From Rhipidocladum racemiflorum (taxonomy: Eukaryota > Streptophyta > Magnoliopsida > Poales > Poaceae), in contig CM070572.1 in assembly GCA_036346355.1 (NCBI GenBank), positions 44,181,944 through 44,245,943 of the forward strand: a DNA stretch of 64,000 nucleotides, given 5' to 3'. Both the position numbers and the translations under genes were made by a program. The notes under the pieces are model-generated. The model saw only the letters and a program-made list of their open reading frames with translations, was not told the origin of the DNA and ran no database searches. Positions 1 to 12,806 of this stretch are shown one piece after another (the first letter of the stretch is position 1; each line of letters opens with the position of its first letter).

Positions 1-1691
1 TTTGCATTATTGACTTGACTAACATAACTACAAATAGGTTTGCAATAATTATTCCTCCTAGGCAAATGATTGGCATTTTTATGAAAAGGCTTTGGAGGAC
101 AATGATACTTTGCAAAACTATTTCTAGTTTGATCTCTTCTAAGCATATGATAATTGGAACTAAGCATTGGCTTAGAGGATCTAGTATATCTAGTAAATGT
201 TTTGCTATCGTTATTTCTCCTAAGCAATTTATTTGAATTGCTTTGTGTAGGCTTAGGAGTCCTAACAAATTTAGCAAGTTCATTTCTAGATTTACTCTTC
301 CTATGCAAATGATCATTATCATTTTGAGCGGGCATAGGGGACTTGACAAGCTTGGCAACTACATTGCCATTCTTGTCCTTCCTAAGCAAATGATCATTAG
401 AGTGATGAGTAGGCTTAGGGATTATACCTTTGGGACAATCCTTACCGATGTGTCCCTTTTCCCGACAATTGAAGCAAGTAGGCTTTGAACGCCTCTTCCT
501 CTTGTTTTGCTTCTTGTCGGCTTGCCTCAAAGTTGGAGTTGTGGCCTTGTTATCCACTTTATTGGGGCACACGGAGGCGAAGTGGCCCTTCTTGTTGCAT
601 TCGAAGCACACAATCGTCTTCATTCTTGCATTGTGCTTCTTCTTGCTAATCTCCCTCTTGGAGATGTAGCCGAGTCCTCGCTTATCTTGAGGTGCCCTTG
701 GCTTGCTCAAGATCTCATCGAGAACGGCTTTTCCATTTACGCACCTCTTCAAGTCATTTTCGAATCTAATGACTTGGGCCTTGAGCTCATTGTTTTCCTC
801 TACAAGGTTAGTCTCAACATGCATAGAGGAAGTACTAGCATTTGAATTAGAGCAAGTCAATTCATCTACTAAATTACATTGAGTAGCAACATCTACTCTA
901 GCGTTTGGGCTGCAAGGTATATAAAGCAATTCATTGCAAGGAGAAGAATTTATAATTCTAGATGACATGCAAGAATTTAACTCTAAGCATGGCACATCAT
1001 CAAGAATATTGCAAGTTAATCCAACATCCACCTTGCAACTAGAGGTGTCTTTGAGAAGCAAATTTTCATGATCTAATTTTAGAGCATCATATGATTTTTG
1101 AAGTAAAGCAAGTTTTCAATCAAATCATATGATTTTCTAAATTGCTTCTCAAGGCAATCACGAAGAACCTTAATTGTAGAGATCAATTTAGCTTTGGAAG
1201 GTTCATCATTTACCTAGAGCCGTGAGGCAACGTGGTGAGGAGGAGGGTGACGAGGACTCATCATCACTCGAGATTGATGTGGAGCGATCATCATTTGAAG
1301 TCCGTATTTGTAAATCATCACTTTGATCAATCTTGAACTTGTCATGATTCTTTTGGATGAGTGTCCACATGTCATGAGCCTTCTTGAGGTGGCACACCTT
1401 CTTCCGCTCGTCTTCGCTCAATACGCCAAGAATGGCCTCTAGAGCTTGAGCGTTCTTTTCTTCACTTTGAGCATCCATTGTGCTATAGCCTTTATCTACA
1501 ATGTTCCAAATGGAAGCATCAATAGATCTCAAAAACATTTTCATCTTATGCTTCCATGGGCCATAATTAGAACCATTAAAGTACGGTGCCCAACCGGAAG
1601 CAATATGCACATAAGAGGATGAAGATGGAGCATTCAAATTATTATTAATAGACATGCTAGCTCCAAGCTCACCCATCCCGTCTAACGACAT
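1..1691 (-). pseudogene. copia gag (SIRE-like), copy A, cut by window start
   Basis: Structural Gag protein of a copia retrotransposon, which would package element RNA. Starting at 1691 on the minus strand, the first part has the conserved tryptophan/tyrosine-rich N-terminal gag domain (NGSNYGPWKHKMKMFL, UBN2/DUF4219 type). It stops at 1206, and the next stretch continues in another frame with a coiled-coil-like region. Two CCHC zinc knuckles follow (CFECNKKGHFASVC near 610-570 and CFNCREKGHIGKDC near 490-450). The break at 1206 is shared with copy B, so it predates the duplication or is read through by recoding. Copy A keeps both knuckles in good frame, while copy B has single-base differences in each. 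The window edge removes the 3' part. Confidence 0.8.
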
Positions 1692-1730
1692 CCAAACTCT
1701 TAAAGCGGTTAAGCTTAAATATCAGACTTG

Positions 1731-1741
1731 GCTCGATACCA
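1731..1741 (-). other. Degenerate primer-binding site of SIRE copy A
   Basis: Plus-strand GCTCGATACCA lies 2 bases outside the LTR edge. The other copy has the full GCTCTGATACCA at 10135, complementary on the minus strand to the initiator-Met tRNA 3' end. The missing TG falls at a CTG site, a context where copies in this window often differ. Confidence 0.7.
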
Positions 1742-1743
1742 AT

Positions 1744-4379
1744 TGAAAGGACCAGGGATGTCGGCCTAGAGGGGGTGAATAGGCGATTACAAAATTATAC
1801 CCAATTAAAATTAAACAAACGAGAGATAATGCGAAGCAAAGGGTATAATTAAGTTTTGCAACTTAAACAATTTAGCCCGAGACAATTAACTCGGAGACTC
1901 GGATATTTAGTCCGATACTCAAGTTATCCGGATACTCCGGATCAATGTACAGGATACTCCGGATGATCCGGATAGTTCGGATAAAATACCGGATACTCGG
2001 GTTGAGTGTCTCGGTCAAGAATTCAAGATCTGAGCAATCTAGAAGCAATCCACTTGAACAAGAAGTAAGTAAATACTACCAAGAACCTATATCAAGTGGA
2101 GAAGCAGGAGCCAAGCACAAAAACAAGATAGATCGGGGCTCCTAAATAAATCAACCCTATACAATCAACTCAATCACACATATAGGAATGAATTCAAGCA
2201 AGTAATAAAAGAGATGAAACCGAAATGAAGATGGAGACACGAAGATTTTATCCGAGTTCGGATCCTTGAGGGGATCCTACGTCTCCGCTGAGGCGGCTCT
2301 GGTCACACTTGAGCCGGGTCTCTTTCAACCCTCTTCCTCCGGTGTTGCACAATGCACTCGCCGGTCTTCACTTCTTTGATTCCTTTCCTTGCGGAGGCGG
2401 AATCGGCCTTCACAAACTTCCGGTGGCCTTCCACACAAAGCTTGGAAGCTCACCGGCAACTCCTAGCCGTCTAGGAGACCTCAACCTCCAAGAGCAACAA
2501 ATACTCCCGAAGAACTCACTTAGAGTCCACCTCAAGTGCTCAACAACTCAAATCGATCCTCAATCCAAACACCTCTCTCCTCTACCCAACCCTTCACTCA
2601 AAAGGGGATCACTAAGATCTAAGGAGTATGGAGGAGTATTGGGGCCTCAAGAACTCACTTAGAACACCTCTAAACCCAGCAAAAACATCCCCCCAACGGC
2701 TACCTTGAAGTGGGCAAGAAAGGGGCCTTAAATAGAGGAACCCAAAAAACTAGCCGTTTGGGACCGAACTGGGCAACCCGGAGACTCCGGAAAAAACCCC
2801 GGAGACTCTGGATCATCCGGATACTCCGGATAACCCGGAGACTCCGGGTTACAACCCGGATACTCCGGATCTCCCAGGCAGCACACGGCAGTCCGACGAA
2901 AACGGGCATAACTTTTGATCCCGGACTCCGATTTCGACGAATTCGGACTTTTCGGAAAGCTATGAACGGTGGCTATCCAACTAACAAGGTCTCACTACCC
3001 AAATCCCAAAGGATCAAATCAGATTTCACAAAGAATCCACAAGGAGACCTCAAATTCTCACTTTCCGGCACCACCAACACTTCTAACCCTCACACCAACC
3101 CACCTACACTTAGGTGAACAAAGTGTGACTTGGGTTTCTCAACCTTAGACAAGGATAGACCACTTTGAGCACTTGAGACTTGTCTAAGTGATTTCAACGA
3201 TTGCATCCCTCTTAATAGTACGGCAATCCTTAGACTCAAATTTAAACACAAAATCTAAGTCTTACACTAAGCTTTGCCGACTTCTTAGGATGCACGGTGC
3301 ATGATGACGCTTCCACAAAGATTGATGATGCCCTTCGTCTTGTCAACCTCAACGCACTTCACCTCATGAGACTCTTGTCCTCTCGACCTTGACCTCAATC
3401 ATCACCAAGACGATCCTCCATCAAGTCGAATCTGACTTAGTCCTCATTTGGTGACACATTGTCTTGTTGACTTTGACTCGCTTATCATCCTTCAAACCAC
3501 TTGGTCATCATACACACAGCTTTGGGACCTAATTCTTATCAAAGCACTCAGCAAACACATTAGTCCCACAAGCTCAAAAGATATGAATTAGAATTAAATG
3601 AATGAGATGAAATACAACAAGTGTTTCATATAAATAGGCATGATATCAACGAAAACACTTGACATAAGAATTGTTCTCTACTAAGTGCGGCATGATGAAT
3701 ATGTGATTGATCTATATGCACTTAGAGAGATAATTGCCAATAAGATGAATCATTTAAATCAAGGCAAGGATCACATACTTTGCTTAAATGAAACACATGA
3801 TAGAATATACATGAATTGTACATGTGCAAATAATATTTGGAATGAGAGTAAATGATGTGATCCAATTCTAGATTAAACTTCACTAGGAGAGGTGCATTAG
3901 AAGATATACAACTAAGACATGTATGCACCAAGTCAATATGAAGCAATGAAGTTTAACTCTAGTTAACACAAGCATATTAAAAACAAAACACATAATGAAC
4001 TCAAATGAATATATATATATATGCACAAGCAATTATGACATGAATCAATGTGCACATATGAAATCAACAAGTTACTTAGAGTTCAATATGCATTTGCAAA
4101 AGAGGAATGCAATGACAAATATGGAAGGAACACCGAGATTGCATACCTCATTTTTGCTTAACCATCCCAATTGATTTTCCTCTAAAATAGATGAGACTAA
4201 TATTCAACTAGGCAATAAACATGTTAGTCTCATAACAATATAAACATATTAGAGGTTTGTCTTTTGTTAAGCATTAAGTTAAGCATTTGTACAATTACAT
4301 TGATTGACATTACATGCGTTTGTCATTAATCGTTTATCATTAATCACCAAAACAACATAAGTGCTTAGATGCAATTTCA
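1744..4379 (-). repeat. LTR of SIRE-like element, copy A
   Basis: About 2.64 kb. On the minus strand it starts TGAAATTGCATCTAAG and ends GGTCCTTTCA. It is followed by the primer site (1731-1741) and preceded by a polypurine tract (4380-4397, minus-strand CACCAAAAAGAGGGAGAT), a layout typical of SIRE/Maximus elements. It contains two clusters of CCGGATACTCCGGA-like motifs (about 1890-2010 and 2765-2880). ORFs at 2309-2662 and 2710-3117 are open by chance and are repeated in the other LTR without extra conservation. Confidence 0.8.
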
Positions 4380-7300
4380 ATCTCCCTCTTTTTGGTGATT
4401 TATGACAAACGATTTAACAAATGCACCAAAGGACAATATAAAGATATTTAGCTTTGAAATGAACACGGAGAATGAGTAAGAGATCATACTTACAAATATT
4501 CTCCGTCTTTTTCATTGTCCCTTTTTGTCAATCGATTATGGGGCATTTAATAAGTCCATAAATTCTCCCCAAATATTCTCCCTCTTTTTGACAATCGATT
4601 AGGGGGCAATTGATAAATCCATAAATTCTCCCCCTTTGTCATTAATCCCAAAAAGAATAACCTTTTCTCCCTCTAGATTGAACACTCAATAAAAAGATTA
4701 GGAAGAACAAGATAAAACAGAGGAGCTAGTAATAAGACAATGATATTAAGCTCCCCCAAAATCTAGGCAAGATATGAAAGCTATAATATCCTAGATTTAG
4801 GTTTATGGATAAGCTAACATCATAAATTGATACTAAATGACTATGATGCCTTAAAACATATGTAAATGACAAGCACGACAAGGCATCACAAAGATAATGA
4901 TCATGAGTCAAAAGATATAAAGGAGGTACATACTCATGATTGAATAAAGTATCAAGCGAGAGAAGTAGATAATGTACAAGGGCATACCTTAATGAAGTAT
5001 CATCCAAAAGACGTGATTGTCATATGCAAGGAACTAAAAGTAGCTCACAAATGCATGTTAGATGACATTTGGATGCACATAAGCAATAAACACATTTAAG
5101 GAATACCACTTGTAGACAATTAAGAACAAATATCCATTAAGAGCAAAAATGAATACCAAATGAATGAGGAAGAGCTAAAAGAATATTCTAATACACAAAA
5201 GCTCCCCCTAAAACTAAGCAACATGGTACCGATTGAGTAATTACGGATAAGCAATAAATGAACTCAATGATACCAATTTAAATGAAGTCATGATTTATAA
5301 GAATGTAAGAAATGCTTAAATCATGACAAAGATCATATAGCAAATATGTGTAACAGAGCATAATAATTAATATCATATAGCCACTGTATGGAATTGAATT
5401 ACATGCTTATGATCAATTTAAAGAGCAATGTATACCTCTTACTAATGTGATCTTCAACTTACATTTCCTCCTCCTTTAGCATGGTGTCATCCATATCAAT
5501 CAACCTTATATTGTAAAATGTTAGATGACACTTATGTAGAGAGAAAATGCAATTATCAATGAGAGGATACCAATTGATAAATATAGCATCAATTAGAAAG
5601 CGATACCAATTAACAAGCAATTGAAACACGATGTCGAGCAATCTAATTACCAATTGAAATACATAAAGATTGGAAAGAATTGATACCAATTGGAATACTT
5701 ATCATGATAATCATTACACCATTTAAGGTTTAAGGCAATTAGCTTAATGGTGTACAAAGACCTTATTAAATATGGTCGTAAAGAAATACGTCCCTTATGT
5801 CGGTTCTTATGCATTGTATGTTCGAATCAGTCATGGTCAAGTCGCGCGGCATCGGATCCCTCGGACTCACGGAGCTACACTCCTTTCCTTCATCTCACCG
5901 TCGAAGTTGACTCACTTTTCCGAAACCTTGAACACCAACAGATAAGCACACAATTTCGGGAACAAGTATCTTTCAACTTGACCCAAGTCGATCTCACAAG
6001 GTCTAAGTGAAATATGCATGAGGTAAAAGGTTGACATGATACTACTACTCCAATGCATGCTAAAATCTTGATTGAATTCAATGCACAAAGAAGGATTTGA
6101 AACGCAGATTCAATTCTTGAAGTTCAAGCAGAGGTAAAGAATAAACCATAAACGAGCTCACTCTTGAACTTACAAGAAAAGGTTCCACTCTCTAAGATAT
6201 AAACTTCAAAGAGAAGAGAGAGGAAGCAAATTGCGGCTGGGACACAATCAATTTCAATAAAAGAACACTAGCCCCACAAAGCACTTTCAATCGTGAGAAG
6301 ACTTGAATATTTGAAAGGCTTGCCAAGAACTTAGGTTGATTTGAGGACAAAAGAATTTGAGTAAATGTGCTCCCAACTTATCTTAAAAGGATCATGGAGC
6401 TATGCTCATGCTCAACTCAAATTTCATCAAAAGGAAAGAATCAAATCAACCAAACAAGGTTGGATACTCGGATAAAATAACCAGAGAGTCCGGATTGGCA
6501 AAGCAGTACAAACTTTCTTTGAACCTGGTCCTTTGGGACAGTCGGACATATAGTCCGGATACTCCGGATAACTTCGGATACTCGGAACAAATGTCCGAGA
6601 CTCGGGTTGACCTATTCGACCAAACACTGAGAATTTGCAAATTTTGGTCAAATGAAGTCCAATGACCATAGGATTTTGTGGAGATGATCCATGGACAATC
6701 AAGAGACCTTTTCAACAGGAATTTCTCAAATAAAGTCCTCCATACAAAAGATATTCCAATAAGAACAAATGGAGGTTTAGATTTGACACTAAGTCAAATT
6801 CACGTTATCAATCTTGCTTATAAGTTCGAATAAATTTGAGAACTCTCGGATAAGAACTCCATATGCAAGAGAAGATTTTCCAACAAATATTTTCAATAAA
6901 TCAAATCGATTTGCACGAGCATCCGCAACTCATGCTAAAACTAGCTCCAAACAAATTTTAAATAAGGAGTTGAATTAAAAGCAAGCAAGAAATCAACCTT
7001 TGCAACAAATGCAAGTCAAAGTCATGCAAGCCAAAAGCATGAGCTTCACCCATTCGCAACATACGCCAAGAGGTTAGCTACATGCAAGGGACAAATAAGC
7101 TTTGAATGGAAATGAGCACTTATATGGCTTTAAATGAATTTGTGATAAGATTAAAAGCCATTGGCACAAACTTATCCATTCAAACAGCAAAAATCAACTT
7201 GATTCAATAGAATATCAATTCGTATTGAAAAAGAGATTTTGGTGAGCTTCAAACAGACAAACTGTTTTCTAACCGAACCAGCTTAACTCGGATAGTCCGA

Positions 7301-8321
7301 TGTATGATCCGGATACTCGACAACTTCGGATACTCGGACAAAATGTCCGATACTCCGGTTATCTTGCTCGGTCAAAACAATGGAAATCTGGAAAATGCAA
7401 GAGATTGAAGTCAATTGCTAGGCAATTTTCAACAGTAAACACAATACGCTTTTAGAAGCAATTTCCCGTCATATTTCCACTTTTGAAGCACGAAACATAG
7501 GAAGTATTAGTCATTTCACCAAAAGCTCACTAAGACGAATCAAATCGAAAAGAAATGCCAATAGAGAAGAATTCAACTAGAAAACTCACAAATGACATTT
7601 AGCAATAAGACTCGAGAGAAATCATGAAACCACTAAGAAATGCTCCAAATAAACAAGAGAAACAATAACCACAAATTTAGAGCAATTTCAAAAGAGAAGA
7701 CATTCGAATTCACAAGGAATTGAATGTGGCAATAAAGTTTTTAGGTTTCACGAGATTTTCTAGTTTTGCCAAAAGGAGATCAATAAGGGCAAACAAAATA
7801 TTCAAATGTCTATGTGAGTTACACAAACCCTTGTGAGTCAAATATTAACAAGAAACTTGACTCATTTGGCAAAACTCACTTAAGTGTCGAAATGGACCTT
7901 TTAGTCAAGATTACGATTTCACTTCAAATTCATACATTGACTAAAATAGATCAAGTAGAAGAGCTACGTTAGCACTTAATTATTTTGGCACACTTAGGAA
8001 ATGTGATATATATATATAAAATAGCACTAACTCTGAATGTGCCGCTTAAACTTGCTCAAGATTGCAATAAGGGAATAATACTAAAAGCAAGAGCAAGTAC
8101 TACTAACAAGCAATTAAATCGATTTTCATGATACTAATGCATCTAAACCTACACAAGGCTAGAAGCAATAATATAATCAATTTAAATACTTGTTACCGAG
8201 ATGGCATTGGCTCATGATTGTCTTGATTATCTTAATGCTTGGCTTTGATTGCAATTGATAGTTCCCTTTTCTTCTCGAGAAGCCAAGCGTCCAATCCATC
8301 TCTTAGTACCTAATAATTCTT
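4380..8321 (-). repeat. Non-coding 3' internal region of SIRE-like element
   Basis: This lies between the gag end at 8322 and the LTR purine tract at 4380. A full SIRE element would have pol and often an env-like ORF here. I see no RT, RNase H or integrase motif in any frame, only short A/T-rich ORFs. It has several GGGGGAGCTT-like purine tracts on the minus strand (for example near 4750 and 5210), and the CCGGATACTCCGGA motif returns at 6465-6610 and 7285-7360. Its first 2.6 kb is repeated at 12807-15407. Confidence 0.7.
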
Positions 8322-10093
8322 TTAGGCACTTTTTGGTACCCAATCTTTGTTGGGTCCATTAATGTTAGTCACCATAGATTTAGGAACCCAAATGGCCCTA
8401 ATATTTGCATTATTGACTTGACTAACATAACTACAAATAGGTTTGCAATAATTATTCCTCCTAGGCAAATGATTGGCATTTTTATGAAAAGGCTTTGGAG
8501 GACAATGATACTTTGCAAAACTATTTCTAGTTTGATCTCTTCTAAGCATATGATAATTGGAATTAAGCATTGGCTTAGAGGATCTAGTATATCTAGTAAA
8601 TGTTTTGCTATCGTTATTTCTCCTAAGCAATTTATTTGAATTGCTTTGTGTAGGCTTAGGAGTCCTAACAAATTTAGCAAGTTCATTTCTAGATTTACTC
8701 TTCCTATGCAAATGATCATTATCATTTTGAGCGGGCATAGGGACTTGACAAGCTTGGCAACTACATTGCCATTCTTGTCCTTCCTAAGCAAATGATCATT
8801 AGAGTGATGAGTAGGCTTAGGGATTATACCTTTGGGACAATCCTTACCGATGTGTCCCTTTTCCGACAATTGAAGCAAGTAGGCTTTGAACGCCTCTTCC
8901 TCTTGTTTTGCTTCTTGTCGGCTTGCCTCAAAGTTGGAGTTGTGGCCTTGTTATCCACTTTATTGGGGCACACGGAGGCTTAAGTGGCCCTTCTTGTTGC
9001 ATTCGAAGCACACAATCGTCTTCATTCTTGCATTGTGCTTCTTCTTGCTAATCTCCCTCTTGGAGATGTAGCCGAGTCCTCGCTTATCTTGAGGTGCCCT
9101 TGGCTTGCTCAAGATCTCATCGAGAACGGCTTTTCCATTTACGCACCTCTTCAAGTCATTTTCGAATCTAATGACTTGGGCCTTGAGCTCATTGTTTTCC
9201 TCTACAAGGTTAGTCTCAACATGCATAGAGGAAGTACTAGCATTTGAATTAGAGCAAGTCAATTCATCTACTAAATTACATTGAGTAGCAACATCTACTC
9301 TAGCGTTTGGGCTGCAAGGTATATAAAGCAATTCATTGCAAGGAGAAGAATTTATAATTCTAGATGACATGCAAGAATTTAACTCTAAGCATGGCACATC
9401 ATCAAGAATATTGCAAGTTAATCCAACATCCACCTTGCAACTAGAGGTGTCTTTGAGAAGCAAATTTTCATGATCTAATTTTAGAGCATCATATGATTTT
9501 TGAAGTAAAGCAAGTTTTTCAATCAAATCATATGATTTTCTAAATTGCTTCTCAAGGCAATCACGAAGAACCTTAATTGTAGAGATCAATTTAGCTTTGG
9601 AAGGTTCATCATTTACCTAGAGCCGTGAGGCAACGTGGTGAGGAGGAGGGTGACGAGGACTCATCATCACTCGAGATTGATGTGGAGCGATCATCATTTG
9701 AAGTCCGTATTTGTAAATCATCACTTTGATCAATCTTGAACTTGTCATGATTCTTTTGGATGAGTGTCCACATGTCATGAGCCTTCTTGAGGTGGCACAC
9801 CTTCTTCCGCTCGTCTTCGCTCAATACGCCAAGAATGGCCTCTAGAGCTTGAGCGTTCTTTTCTTCACTTTGAGCATCCATTGTGCTATAGCCTTTATCT
9901 ACAATGTTCCAAATGGAAGCATCAATAGATCTCAAAAACATTTTCATCTTATGCTTCCATGGGCCATAATTAGAACCATTAAAGTACGGTGCCCAACCTA
10001 AGCAATATGCACATAAGAGGATGAAGATGGAGCATTCAAATTATTATTAATAGACATGCTAGCTCCAAGCTCACCCATCCCGTCTAACGACAT
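8322..10093 (-). pseudogene. copia gag (SIRE-like), copy B
   Basis: Complete gag region of the middle unit, starting at the ATG complementary to 10091-10093, 42 bases past the primer site. Order on the minus strand: N-terminal gag domain (to about 9612), coiled-coil-like stretch with alternating K/E and L (9589-8990), first CCHC knuckle (CFECNKKGH, then out of frame), second knuckle region out of frame at 8878-8840, then a basic, asparagine-rich tail with short R-R-N/D repeats and IWVPK/DWVPK near the end (8738-8322). There are at least three frame breaks. The one near 9610 is shared with copy A; the ones in the two knuckles are not present in copy A. Possible role: supplying or competing for Gag in trans as a non-autonomous element. 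Confidence 0.8.
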
Positions 10094-10134
10094 CCAAACT
10101 CTTAAAGCGGTTAAGCTTAAATATCAGAGACTTG

Positions 10135-10146
10135 GCTCTGATACCA
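10135..10146 (-). other. Primer-binding site (initiator Met tRNA)
   Basis: Minus strand TGGTATCAGAGC, complementary to the 3' end of tRNA-iMet, two bases inside the internal side of the LTR beginning at 10149. It fixes the minus-strand orientation of the element. Confidence 0.9.
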
Positions 10147-10148
10147 AT

Positions 10149-12806
10149 TGAAAGGACCTGGATGCTCGGCCTAGAGGGGGTGAATAGGCGATTACAAAAT
10201 TATACCCAATTAAAATTAAACAAACGAGAGATAATGCGGAAGCAAAGGGTAAAATTAAGTTTTTCAACTTAAACAATTTAGCCCGAGACAATTAACTCGG
10301 AGACTCGGATATTTAGTCCGATACTCGTTATCCGGATACCCCGGATCAATGTACCGGATACTCCGGATGATCCGGATAGTTCGGATAAAATACCGGATAC
10401 TCCGGGTTGAGTGTCTCGGTCAAGAATTCAAGATCTGAGCAATCTAGAAGCAATCCACTTGAACAAGAAGTAAGTAAATACTACCAAGAACCTATATCAA
10501 GTGGAGAACGGGAGCCAAGCACAAAAACAAGATAGATCGGGGCTCCTAAATAAATCAACCCTATACAGTCAACTCAATCACACATATAGGAATGAATTCA
10601 AGCAAGTAATGAAAGAGATGAAACCGAAATGAAGATGGAGACACGAAGATTTTATCCAAGTTCGGATCCTTGAGGGGATCCTACGTCTCCGTTGAGGCGG
10701 CTCGGTCACACTTGAGCCGGGGTCTCTTTCAACCCTCTTCCTCCCGGTGTTGCACAATGCACTCGCCGGTCTTCACTTCTTTGATTCCTTTCCTTGCGGA
10801 GGCGGAATCGGCCTTCACAAACTTCCGGTGGCCTTCCACACAAAGCTTGGAAGCTCACCGGCAACTCCTAGCCGTCTAGGAGACCTCAACCTCCAAGAGC
10901 AACAAATACTCCCGAAGAACTCACTTAGAGTCCACCTCAAGTGCTCAACAACTCAAATCGATCCTCAATCCAAACACCTCTCTCCTCTACCCAACCCTTC
11001 ACTCAAAAGGGGATCACTAAGATCTAAGGAGTATGGAGGAGTATTGGGGCCTCAAGAACTCACTTAGAACACCTCTAAACCCAGCAAAAACATCCCCCCA
11101 ACGGCTACCTTGAAGTGGGCAAGAAAGGGGCCTTAAATAGAGGAACCCAAAAAACTAGCCGTTTGGGACCGAATCGGGCAACCCGAGACTCGGAAAAAAC
11201 CCCGAGACTCTGGATCATCCGGATACTCGGAATCATCCGGATACTCGGATAACCGAGACTCGGGTTACAACCCGGATACTCCGGATCTCCCGAGCAAAGA
11301 CACGGCAACCGACTAAAACGGGCATAACTTTTGATCCCGGACTCGATTTCGACGAATTCGGACTTTTCGGAAAGCTATGAATGGTGGCTATCCAACTAAC
11401 AAGGTCTCACGACCCAAATCCCAAAGGATCAAATCAGATTTCACAAAGAATCCACAAGGAGACCTCAAATTCTCACTTTCCTAAGACCACCAACACTTCT
11501 AACCCTCACACCAACCCACTTACACTTAGGTGAACAAAGTGTGACTTGGGTTTCTCAACCTTAGACAAGGATAGACCACTTTGAGCACTTGAGACTTGTC
11601 TAAGTGATTTCAACGATTGCATCCCTCTTAATAGTAATGGCAATCCTTAGACTCAAATTTAAACACAAAATCTAAGTCTTACACTAAGCTTTGCCGACTT
11701 CTTCCGGATGCACGGTGCATGATGACGCTTCCACAAAGATTGATGATGCCCTTCGTCTTGTCAACCTCAACGCACTTCACCTCATGAGACTCTTGTCCTC
11801 TCGACCTTGACCTCAATCATCACCAAGACGATCCTCCATCAAGTCGAATCTGACTTAGTCCTCAATTTGTTGGTGACACCATTTGCCTTGTTGACTTTGA
11901 CTCGCTTATCATCCTTCAAACCACTTGGTCATCATACACACAGCTTTGGGACCTAATTCTTATCAAAGCACTCAAAGAAACACATTAGTCCCACAAGCTC
12001 AAAAGATATGAATTAGAATTAAATGAATGAGATGAAATACAACAAGTGTTTCATATAAATAGGCATGATATCAACGAAAACACTTGACATAAGAATTGTT
12101 CTCTACTAAGTGCGGCATGATGAATATGTGATTGATCTATATGCACTTAGAGAGATAATTGCCAATAAGATGAATCATTTAAATCAAGGCAAGGATCACA
12201 TACTTTGCTTAAATGAAACACATGATAGAATATACATGAATTGTACATGTGCAAATAATATTTGGAATGAGAGTAAATGATGTGATCCAATTCTAGATTA
12301 AACTTCACTAGGAGAGGTGCATTAGAAGATATACAACTAAGACATGTATGCACCAAGTCAATATGAAGCAATGAAGTTTAACTCTAGTTAACACAAGCAT
12401 ATTAAAAACAAAACACATAATGAACTCAAATGAATATATATATATATATGCACAAGCAATTATGACATGAATCAATGTGCACATATGAAATCAACAAGTT
12501 ACTTAGAGTTCAATATGCATTTGCAAAAGAGGAATGCAATGACAAATATGGAAGGAACACCGAGATTGCATACCTCATTTTTGCTTAACCATCCCAATTA
12601 ATTTTCCTCTAAAATAGATGAGACTAATATTCAACTAGGCAATAAACATGTTAGTCTCATAACAATATAAACATATTAGAGGTTTGTCTTTTGTTAAGCA
12701 TTAAGTTAAGCATTTGTACAATTACATTGATTGACATTACATGCGTTTGTCATTAATCGTTTATCATTAATCACCAAAACAACATAAGTGCTTAGATGCA
12801 ATTTCA
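10149..12806 (-). repeat. LTR of SIRE-like element, copy B
   Basis: Second copy of the 2.6 kb LTR (2658 bp), with the same ends as copy A. Together with the LTR at 1744-4379 it bounds one complete 11.1 kb element (1744-12806). Differences from copy A cluster at CCGG, CTG and CG sites. Confidence 0.8.

Noticed and set aside
2309..3117. Plus-strand ORFs of 117 and 135 codons in the SIRE LTR
   Set aside because: Inside an LTR, opposite to element transcription, broken in the second LTR copy and without domains.
10135..10146. tRNA-like sequence GCTCTGATACCA (also 28844 and 45944)
   Set aside because: Only the 3' tRNA-iMet complement is present, at LTR edges; these are retrotransposon primer sites, not tRNA genes.
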